Assembly (NCBI GenBank): GCA_947478005.1
Contig: CANJVG010000017.1
Coordinates: forward strand, 1-40,449
Source: Bacteroidota bacterium
GTDB taxonomy: Bacteria; Bacteroidota; Bacteroidia; Chitinophagales; LD1
Reading direction: 5' to 3'
DNA length: 40,449 bases
The notes below the pieces were generated by a model. That model ran no database searches. It saw only the letters and a program-made list of their open reading frames with translations, and was not told where the DNA came from. This document shows, piece after piece, positions 34,354 through 40,449 of this stretch. Both the position numbers and the translations under genes were made by a program. Each line of letters starts with the position of its first letter. Within the stretch, counting starts at the first letter, position 1.

Positions 34354-35170
34354 CAAGAATAAAATTTGCTCAACGCTTCTTCTGTAACTTGGTTTCCACC
34401 ATATTTTTTTGTTCAATCAAAGGATATTTATTTTTCAAAATCGGATTATCAAATTCATTATGCGCAAAGAAGTTAGTATCTACTGCTTAAATCTCGACTT
34501 CATCTTGGCTTTCGGTCAATCTGATATATTGAATCTTTGCTTTCTTATGAATAACACTCCCATGAAAAACAGGACGCGTCTCCAGAATTTCATTTGGATA
34601 TGAACCATGAAGTGTCTTTTCTAAATAAACAATCATATCACCTGCCTTTGCCCTCACGGAAAAAAAATCTTTCTTCAATTTTGGGGAGAGATGTGCGGAA
34701 GGCCATATTGAAAATATAGGCAAACACTCCATGAATAGTTGATGGTTCTTAGGTACCACAAACAAGGTTTCATTGCGCCATTTACATCAACCAATGGTAC
34801 CCAAATATTGCGGTATTGAAATTGTTCCTCGTTAAATATACTAATGCCTCTATGGATAGGATATTCGCTATCTACCATCGGATTTTTTGCCATAAAAGGG
34901 CTGCTGGAAACACCCAATCGTAAAACAAGTTTTCAAAGTGTGGTTTACAAACCGCAATTACCTTTTCGGAAATGGCTGACCCATTCTCTTTAGGTAGATG
35001 CGTTGTGCTATTCCAAAAAATATTGTCATGGAGACTATTATATGGTTATCGTGATATAATTTGTTCAAATATTCAACTTCATCTGTTGAGAACAGCGAGG
35101 GGATGTGAACAAAGCCTTTGTCGTTAATTTCCTGTTCTAGTTTTTCATCTTTATAAGCAGGGGCTAACTT
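34354..35170 (-). pseudogene. Multiply frameshifted PhyH dioxygenase pseudogene
   Basis: Read on the - strand from 35170, homology to the intact PhyH gene at 35320 extends nearly end to end but hops frames: KLAPAYKDEKLEQEINDKGF, a shift near 35045, NIFWNSTTHLPKENG, a shift near 34895, YPIHRGISIFNEEQFQYRN, a shift near 34775, then FVVPKNHQLF and KTLHGSYPN, a TAA after DEVEI where the intact copy has Tyr, and a last shifted piece ending VTEEALSKFYS before TGA at 34354. The initiator ATG is replaced by AAG. The acid of HxD is Gly (HRG). It is clearly a dead paralog of its divergent neighbour. Confidence 0.88.
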
Positions 35171-35282
35171 GTAGTTGGTTTTATGGTTAGTGTAATCACA
35201 AAGAGTAAAAAAGCGGAAAAAAATTAGACTATTAGAAACGACCATAGGACTTACAACACCTTTCTGAATGCTGTTTTTTTTT

Positions 35283-35304
35283 TAAATTTGTTGTATAACA
35301 ATTT
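35283..35304 (+). promoter_or_regulatory. Candidate promoter with overlapping inverted repeat upstream of the PhyH gene at 35320
   Basis: TAAATTTG at 35283-35290 matches the TAnnTTTG -7 box exactly and stands about 30 bases before the ATG. From 35284 the sequence forms an imperfect inverted repeat, AAATT-GTT / AAC-ATTT around GTAT, where a repressor dimer could sit over the transcription start. The -33 region (TTTCTG at 35261) is poor. Based on pattern only. Confidence 0.45.
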
Positions 35305-35319
35305 ATAAAAACAAAAACA

Positions 35320-36165
35320 ATGCTGGCACCTACTTTTAAAGACGAAAAACTAGAACAGGAAATTAACGACAAAGGCTTTGTTGTTATTCCTAGCTTTCTA
35401 GCAAAAGAAGAAGTGGACAAACTCTTACTCATATATAATACAAGCCATAAGGAGCGAGAAATTGGGTGCTGGAACAGCCTTTATGATTTACCTACAGGTA
35501 TAGGAGAAGAAATTTCTACACAAATAAAAAATGTAGCCGAACCACATTTAGACAAGCTATTCAACGATTGGCAATTTCCGTCTGCGCTTTTTATAGTAAA
35601 AAACCCCGGACAGAATCATGAAAGTTTAGTTCACCGCGATGACACCTTGCATGATGAAGCGGAAGTTCAATATCGCCAATGTTGGGTACCTTTAGTGGAC
35701 TTAACTACTGAAAACGGGGCATTGTATATGGTTCCTAAAAGCCATCAGCTTTTTACAGATAGCAGACCTATGTTTTCCAAATGGCCATATGAACATTTAA
35801 GGCCACGGCTGGCGCAAGAGTTTGAAACCATCTATGCCAAAGCAGGAGACTTGATTGTCTATTTAGATAAAACATTACATGGTTCTTACAAAAATACGAG
35901 TAACGAAACCAGACCTGTTTTCCAAGGAGGTGTTATGCATAAACATGCACTGCCTTTATATACTCGCTATGTAGCGGATAGAAATGAGGTGGAAATATAT
36001 CAGGTTGATCCACAGTTTTTTTTCAATAAAGAATACATGAATCCTGTGGTCAACAAAAAATATCCCCTATTAAAAGTGGAGAAATATATCACTACGGAAA
36101 TTACAGAAGCACAGGTAGACGATTTTTTTAGCAAGCATTTGCATAGCGAAGAAGTTACTGCCTAG
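35320..36165 (+). CDS. PhyH-family dioxygenase (HRD type)
   Basis: 281 residues. FKDEKLEQEINDKGFVVIPSF (first part: FKDEKLEQEI), His105, Asp107 (LVHRDDTLHDE), ENGALYMVPKSHQLF, His187 (TLHGSYKN), Arg198. All ligands are intact. It is the living twin of the pseudogene that starts divergently about 150 bases away, so the two arose by an inverted duplication. The intergenic stretch holds a good -7 box. The C-terminal tail is acidic, unlike the basic ends of the tandem triplet. It converges on the TMTC-like gene across a hairpin at 36204. Confidence 0.92.
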   Translation: MLAPTFKDEKLEQEINDKGFVVIPSFLAKEEVDKLLLIYNTSHKEREIGCWNSLYDLPTGIGEEISTQIKNVAEPHLDKLFNDWQFPSALFIVKNPGQNHESLVHRDDTLHDEAEVQYRQCWVPLVDLTTENGALYMVPKSHQLFTDSRPMFSKWPYEHLRPRLAQEFETIYAKAGDLIVYLDKTLHGSYKNTSNETRPVFQGGVMHKHALPLYTRYVADRNEVEIYQVDPQFFFNKEYMNPVVNKKYPLLKVEKYITTEITEAQVDDFFSKHLHSEEVTA

Positions 36166-36203
36166 TAAAAGCGGCAATGCCCTGAATGTTTTTTTACCTT
36201 CTT

Positions 36204-36238
36204 TGCATAAAGCAAAAAAATATTTTCTGCTTTATGCA
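36204..36238. terminator. Strong inverted repeat between convergent genes, probable bidirectional terminator
   Basis: TGCATAAAGCA (36204-36214) and TGCTTTATGCA (36228-36238) are exact reverse complements, giving an 11-bp stem around a 13-base AT-rich loop. It stands in the 143-base gap between two stop codons facing each other. A run of seven T at 36189-36195 lies on the far side for transcripts of the - strand gene. Position and stem length support a terminator or 3'-end stabiliser. Confidence 0.6.
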
Positions 36239-36308
36239 CTGCTCCACCCCATTAGTTTGTGATTAGAATCAAACACCACTCCTGCCTTACTTCGTAGCCG
36301 AAATTTTT

Positions 36309-39176
36309 TTACTTACTTGGTCTAACTTCCATTACTTGCTGTAACAACTGCATAGAAACTGTATTATTAGGACTTACCACTAATGCCCTTTGTAAATAAA
36401 TTTTTGCACTATCGTTTTTATTTGCAGCAATAAATGCTCTACTAATATTTACTAAAGGATCAACCAAAGTAGGAAACCGTTTAACCGCAACTGTATTTAC
36501 CGCAATTGATTTTTCATACTCCTTCAATGTAAAATAGATATAGCTCAATGTTTCATAAGAAGAATAATCGTCTGGTGTTTTTCCTATTCGACTTTCAAAA
36601 TAAGGAATGGCTTCGTCATTGCGTTTGCTTTCTACTAATAGTTTTGCTACAAATAAATGCGCATCGCTGTTAGTTGAGTCTATAGCAATAGCCCGTTTAA
36701 AATAAACTATGGCGCTGTCCGGAATATTTAAAGTAGCGTAGCTTCTGCCCAAGTCAAATGCCACATTATAAAATGGCGGATAAATTTCAATAGCTGATTT
36801 AAAATGAGCGATGGCGTCTATTCGAATTTTTTGTTGTTCTGCGGCATCGTTCATGTCAAAAGAACTTTTCATTAGATGTACTGCTAACAAATTATGCGCT
36901 TGCGATGAATTGGTTACATACTTTATATCCTTTTGCATTAGGGTAAGGTCATCCTTCCAATCAAAATTTCGCGAAAAAGTGAGTAGGGAATATAGGCAAA
37001 GTATACCTGCAAAAGAATATTTGAAGATAGGGGATAACTGAAACACATCTTTCGGTCCGCTTGGATTTGTTGATTGGTCATTCACTTTTCCTATTTTGAA
37101 AAGGATGGACATAAGTAATATACTCCAACCAATAGATGGAATGAGCATATACCTATCGCCAACTATACCTGGTATGGGCATAAAATAATTGGTAAAAGGG
37201 AGCAGAGAGATTAAATAACATCCAATACCAAAACTAATAAACGGGTTGTGTTTCAAAAAACAAACACACACACCGAAAAGTATCAGATGTATTAATAGGC
37301 TGATTATAGGAAGGAATTCCGTTATTTTTTCGGGGGCAATAAATTTATACCCATAATAAAACGCCAACGGATAAGGTAAAATTGTTTTGGTGAAATAATG
37401 AAGCAAAATATGTAACGAAGTTCCTGTTTTTGTCTGCCAGTCGGCATAAAAAGAAATAGGTTGCTCTACAAAATGGATTGGTCGGTCCAATTTTTCTTGC
37501 AACACGTTTGTATTTACCGTTTTACCTATAGCCACTACTTTATCTCTTGCTCCAGGTAAAGGGCTTAAGTACGGAAGGTTGCCCTTGCCAGCCAGCGAAA
37601 GAAGCAAGGCAAAAGCAAAACCGGTGTATAACCACGCAGTTATTTTATGCCCTTTGCCAATGTAAAGGGTGTACAATAAAAATACAGCTAGAATAGAAAA
37701 AATATTATTTGCCCATTTGGTGAATGAAGCTACACCATATAATACCGGGAAAATAGAAGAGAACGAGTGAGATATAGCCCATGCTGACAAAAATATAATA
37801 GAGACCAAACTACACAAAAGAAGTATGCGCAATCGCCACTTTTTAAGTCTCATTGACGAAATTACAAGAGGGGTTATAAAGGCTAAGTGATCATCCACTT
37901 CACTGGGCATGTGAACAATGACAAAAAGCAAAGCAATTGTAGCTGGTATTCTTAACTGCTTTTTGCCGAAGAAAACGAAATACGACAGCACAAGATTCAA
38001 AACAGCGTAATAAAATTCGTCTTTGTAAGGAAATGGATGGTGGAGAATAGACAATGCTAAAAAGAGAATTAGCAAGGTATTTGCCCACCAACTCCATTTT
38101 TCGCTACCTATAAATACGAGTGCGATTAGAAGAAAAACTGATACTATGCTGATTATAGGTTGTATGAAAAGAATCCCTCCTACAAGTGTACACACAAGAA
38201 ATAAAGTAACGAAAGCGGGAGCCAGTGAAAAATAATCTTTAGGAGGAACAGCATTTTTGAAAAAGTCTTTCCAACTTTCGTTTTCTATATTTTTAATTTC
38301 AACTGGCTCATGCTTTCTGAAAGCTGAGCTTGTAATAGCACGTAATCCTTCCATTATCAGATTTAGGCGAAGCACCAGATAGGTTAAAAGACCACCAGCT
38401 ATTAGGCCAGAAATAATTTCGACTTTCCGGGCCAAATCAGGTAAATTCAACAAAAAAAATACGGGGAGTGAAAGTAAAATAGAAACAGTTATGACAGACA
38501 AAAAATTTATTTCTGTAAACATCAACAAAGCAAATGGAATAATAACTGCAAAAGAGAGAAAAGTGATTTTGTTCATGAGCGCCAAAGCAAAAACTAATGG
38601 TAAAAGCAGTAGCCATATTTTTTTTCCTGGTTGAATTGACTTGAATGCTACTATAATTGTCAACAAGCAGAAAATCAAACCCAGTATTTCATCTCGGTTT
38701 TTAATACTATCTACTACTTCGGTATGTGAAGTGTGCGCAGCAAATAATAAAGTGGCTGCAAAACTAAATAGCGGTGTAAACTGTTTCGATATTTTCAGCA
38801 GTGCTTTGTAAAGCGATACACACAACAACGCATACAACAACAAATTGATTAAATGACTTACAAAAGGCTTATCACCAAATAAAGAATGCTCTATAGCGAA
38901 TGAAGCCAGCACTACAGGGCGATATTCATAAGCGTAACCCATTTCATCTTTGTAATAGGGAGAAGTGAAAATTTCAGGAATGGCAGATATGCCTTTTGAA
39001 GTAAGCCGATGATTGCGCGTTACTAGCTCATCGTCCATGTTATATCCATTGAATAAAGAATTGGAGTAGAGCAGTAAACAGAAACCTGCTATAATTATTT
39101 CGAAAAAATGTGCTCGAAAAAAAGAAGGTGTAGCTTCTTTTTTGGGCATTTTTATCTTTTCTGGTTTCTTTGCCAT
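36309..39176 (-). CDS. TMTC-like polytopic glycosyltransferase with C-terminal TPR repeats
   Basis: About 955 residues. A first helix (about 24-40) leads to NSLFNGYNMDDELVTR with Asp48, Asp49 and Glu50, the acidic first-loop motif of GT-C enzymes such as TMTC/PMT protein O-mannosyltransferases. About 15 or more hydrophobic helices follow. The last 200 residues are tetratricopeptide repeats (AIAHFKSAIEIYP, SAIVYFKRAIAIDSTN, EAIPYFESRIGKTPDD, SAKIYLQRALVVSPNN). Bacterial proteins of this layout are common and mostly uncharacterised. I chose the ATG at 39176 (MAKKPEK); the frame continues to 39263, but that stretch is not protein-like. It stands alone, with the repeat array upstream of its start. 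Confidence 0.8.
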   Translation of the reverse strand: MAKKPEKIKMPKKEATPSFFRAHFFEIIIAGFCLLLYSNSLFNGYNMDDELVTRNHRLTSKGISAIPEIFTSPYYKDEMGYAYEYRPVVLASFAIEHSLFGDKPFVSHLINLLLYALLCVSLYKALLKISKQFTPLFSFAATLLFAAHTSHTEVVDSIKNRDEILGLIFCLLTIIVAFKSIQPGKKIWLLLLPLVFALALMNKITFLSFAVIIPFALLMFTEINFLSVITVSILLSLPVFFLLNLPDLARKVEIISGLIAGGLLTYLVLRLNLIMEGLRAITSSAFRKHEPVEIKNIENESWKDFFKNAVPPKDYFSLAPAFVTLFLVCTLVGGILFIQPIISIVSVFLLIALVFIGSEKWSWWANTLLILFLALSILHHPFPYKDEFYYAVLNLVLSYFVFFGKKQLRIPATIALLFVIVHMPSEVDDHLAFITPLVISSMRLKKWRLRILLLCSLVSIIFLSAWAISHSFSSIFPVLYGVASFTKWANNIFSILAVFLLYTLYIGKGHKITAWLYTGFAFALLLSLAGKGNLPYLSPLPGARDKVVAIGKTVNTNVLQEKLDRPIHFVEQPISFYADWQTKTGTSLHILLHYFTKTILPYPLAFYYGYKFIAPEKITEFLPIISLLIHLILFGVCVCFLKHNPFISFGIGCYLISLLPFTNYFMPIPGIVGDRYMLIPSIGWSILLMSILFKIGKVNDQSTNPSGPKDVFQLSPIFKYSFAGILCLYSLLTFSRNFDWKDDLTLMQKDIKYVTNSSQAHNLLAVHLMKSSFDMNDAAEQQKIRIDAIAHFKSAIEIYPPFYNVAFDLGRSYATLNIPDSAIVYFKRAIAIDSTNSDAHLFVAKLLVESKRNDEAIPYFESRIGKTPDDYSSYETLSYIYFTLKEYEKSIAVNTVAVKRFPTLVDPLVNISRAFIAANKNDSAKIYLQRALVVSPNNTVSMQLLQQVMEVRPSK

Positions 39177-39310
39177 GGGCATAAATATAAAGGCATTAGG
39201 GACATAGTAGTGGGAGAATGGAAATTCCTTGCTCCACGCTATTGCTGTCCGTCCGGTCAGCATTGTGGAAAAAGAGCTCCACCTAACTACATTTCTGCCT
39301 GCAATCCACT

Positions 39311-39470
39311 ATTCGAAATTCATCCGAAGCCATTTGAGGTCTTTTCGTAAGCAATAGATAACTTTCCGAAAGCTTTTGGGAAGTTCCGAAAAGCATTTTA
39401 GAACTTTCCAAAAGCTTTTTCTTTTTCCCAAAAAGCATTTGGAATTCTTCCGAAAGCTTTCGGAAACTTA
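39311..39470. repeat. Degenerate tandem repeat with a period of about 21 bp and palindromic AAGCTT cores
   Basis: Seven copies of a core close to CCGAAAGC start at 39324, 39345, 39366, 39386, 39408, 39428 and 39450, a spacing of 20-22 bases. The last unit contains the perfect 18-base palindrome TTCCGAAAGCTTTCGGAA (39448-39465). On the - strand one frame stays open through the array (39283-39501) and reads as seven-residue units such as KLSEEFQ, MLFGKKK, KLLESSK and MLFGTSQ. It lies in the leader region of the TMTC-like gene. Confidence 0.75.
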
Positions 39471-39662
39471 TCTTATTCTTTAGAAAAAACAACGAAATCA
39501 TTAAAATAATCCATTTTTAAACAAAATGCCACCTTTTTCCTAAACCACGTGTTGACGGACCCGTCAGGCAATGATTTTTTTCTGAAAGGCCTTTGGTCGG
39601 GTTTGACAATGGACGGTTTAGAGCTAAATGATGGGTTGTCGGGGAATGTTGGAAGTGCCGTT
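39471..39662. other. Intergenic remainder between repeat array and solute-binding protein gene
   Basis: Together with 39177-39470 this makes a gene-free stretch of 486 bases. Here I see a small inverted repeat TGACG-GACC-CGTCA (39553-39566) followed within about 10 bases by a T-run, and the palindrome AAAGGCCTTT (39585-39594). Either could mark a transcript end. No protein-like frame is convincing. Confidence 0.35.
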
Positions 39663-40449
39663 TTACTTATCCAACCAAACAGTTCTAAAACTACGATACT
39701 CCATACCGTTGTTGTCGAAGTTTTTTACATAGGGTTGAATCAGGCGTCTGTTGGCCGAATAATAGATAGGGAGGAAAGGCGCATCGTCAATCAACATCTG
39801 GTCGAGTTGGTTGTAGAGTTTGTTGCGGAGTTCGGCATCGGGTGTGGCAATTGCTTTTTCAAACAGCGCATCATAAGTCGGGTTTACATAACGCGTAGGG
39901 TTCATGTAGCTGCTTTCTTCCATGGTCTTGGGTACATTTTTGCCATAAAACAGATTGAGGAAATTGTTCGGGTCGGGGTAATCGGCCACCCAACCAAAAC
40001 GCCAGAAATTGGTTTTACCAGTCTCCACATTATTGGTATGCTGCGCCCAAACCACTTGCGAAATTTCGACATCAATATTCAGGTTTTCGCTCAGCATCTT
40101 CTGAATGGCTTCGGCCACTTTTTCGTTGCGCCCTCCGCCACTGTTTATTTCTAAAGTAGTTTTAGGAAAGCCCTTGCCATCGGGGTAACCGGCCTTAGCC
40201 AGATAGTCTTTGGCTTTCTTCACATCAAAAGCATAACCCTTCACCGCATTGTTGTCATAACCCGGCATGCCCAGCGGCACAAAGCCATTGAAGCAAGGGA
40301 TGCCCTCGCCTTTGGCGGTATAGTCGGCAATCTTGGCGCGGTCAATGGCGTAGTTGAAAGCTAAGCGCGCATTCTTGTTGCTGAAAACTTTATCTACAAA
40401 AAGGAACCCGTAAAACTGGGTAGCAAATTCGGGCTTCACCTGCAAAGCA
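39663..40449 (-). CDS. Extracellular solute-binding protein, family 5 (oligopeptide/nickel type), N-terminus outside window
   Basis: About 262 C-terminal residues are visible and the frame is open to the right edge, so the start is missing. Family features (SBP_bac_5, PF00496): NKNARLAFNYAIDRAKIADY, FNGFVPLGMPGY, the stretch VKKAKDYLAKAGYPDGKGFP with LEINSGGG, FWRFGWVADYPDPNNFL, and DAPFLPIYYSANRRLIQPYVKNF. Such lipoproteins or periplasmic proteins deliver oligopeptides or similar ligands to an ABC importer of the Opp/Dpp type. No importer subunit follows within the window on this strand. It appears unrelated to the glycan and oxygenase genes. Confidence 0.92.
   Translation of the reverse strand, partial: ALQVKPEFATQFYGFLFVDKVFSNKNARLAFNYAIDRAKIADYTAKGEGIPCFNGFVPLGMPGYDNNAVKGYAFDVKKAKDYLAKAGYPDGKGFPKTTLEINSGGGRNEKVAEAIQKMLSENLNIDVEISQVVWAQHTNNVETGKTNFWRFGWVADYPDPNNFLNLFYGKNVPKTMEESSYMNPTRYVNPTYDALFEKAIATPDAELRNKLYNQLDQMLIDDAPFLPIYYSANRRLIQPYVKNFDNNGMEYRSFRTVWLDK

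Noticed and set aside
34840-34870. HRG motif in the PhyH pseudogene as a SyrB2-like halogenase site
   Set aside because: The gene has several frameshifts, a nonsense codon and no start; the D-to-G change is most simply decay.
23703-36165. Intact PhyH proteins as SyrB2/CytC3-type halogenases
   Set aside because: All intact copies keep Asp in HxD (HQD, HAD or HRD), so they look like hydroxylases or other oxygenases.
39311-39470. CRISPR array
   Set aside because: Units are only about 21 bp with no repeat/spacer alternation, copies are degenerate, and no cas genes are present.
39283-39501. Real 72-residue protein encoded across the repeat array
   Set aside because: The frame is open because the repeat period is a multiple of three; composition is low-complexity and there is no supporting start context, so I annotate only the repeat.
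39549-40154. 201-codon open frame on the + strand
   Set aside because: It runs antisense to the solute-binding protein gene, whose protein matches its family well; the + frame shows no family features.

Overview
The window looks like the chromosome of a member of the Bacteroidota (Chitinophagales/Sphingobacteriales-like). The reasons are the paired DUF1800/DUF1501 genes, the lack of purine-rich ribosome binding sites before most starts, a few boxes resembling the Bacteroidota -7 element TAnnTTTG, and the AT-leaning composition. I see no rRNA, tRNA, transposase or CRISPR array. Both ends cut through genes: a PhyH-type oxygenase on the left and an oligopeptide-type solute-binding protein on the right.

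Layout. (1) 1-7098 is a + strand run: PhyH oxygenase, GT2 glycosyltransferase, sugar-modifying cupin, two membrane-anchored SGNH hydrolases, and a DUF1800-DUF1501 pair. (2) 7119-12719 holds an arylsulfotransferase-like propeller lipoprotein on the - strand, a second DUF1800-DUF1501 pair, and a divergent PhyH-like oxygenase. (3) 12721-15405 on the - strand holds two tandem aspartyl/asparaginyl beta-hydroxylase-family proteins and a YbhN/LPG-synthase-type membrane protein. (4) 15579-21029 holds a B12-type radical SAM enzyme and two paralogous polytopic membrane proteins, separated by decayed pieces of further paralogs. (5) 21022-23634 on the - strand holds a pentaheme cytochrome c lipoprotein and a second B12-type radical SAM enzyme. 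(6) 23703-36165 is the core of the window: eight PhyH genes (nine domains), one frameshifted PhyH pseudogene, one oxygenase resembling the WelO5 halogenases with Gly in place of the iron-binding acid, a Wzt-like ABC ATPase, and an HTTM-like membrane protein with a small partner. (7) 36309-40449 holds a TMTC-like membrane glycosyltransferase with TPRs, a 21-bp periodic repeat array, and the solute-binding protein.

How the genes may work together (inference). Thirteen intact or edge-truncated Fe(II)/2-oxoglutarate enzymes plus one pseudogene in 40 kb is an extreme local expansion. They are mixed with glycosyltransferases, a Wzt-type exporter ATPase, SGNH hydrolases, a sugar-nucleotide cupin and radical SAM enzymes. 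The simplest reading is a locus that builds a surface glycan or lipid and modifies it heavily by hydroxylation, perhaps including halogenation. The tandem oxygenase duplications and gene decay indicate fast turnover. The substrate cannot be read from the sequence.
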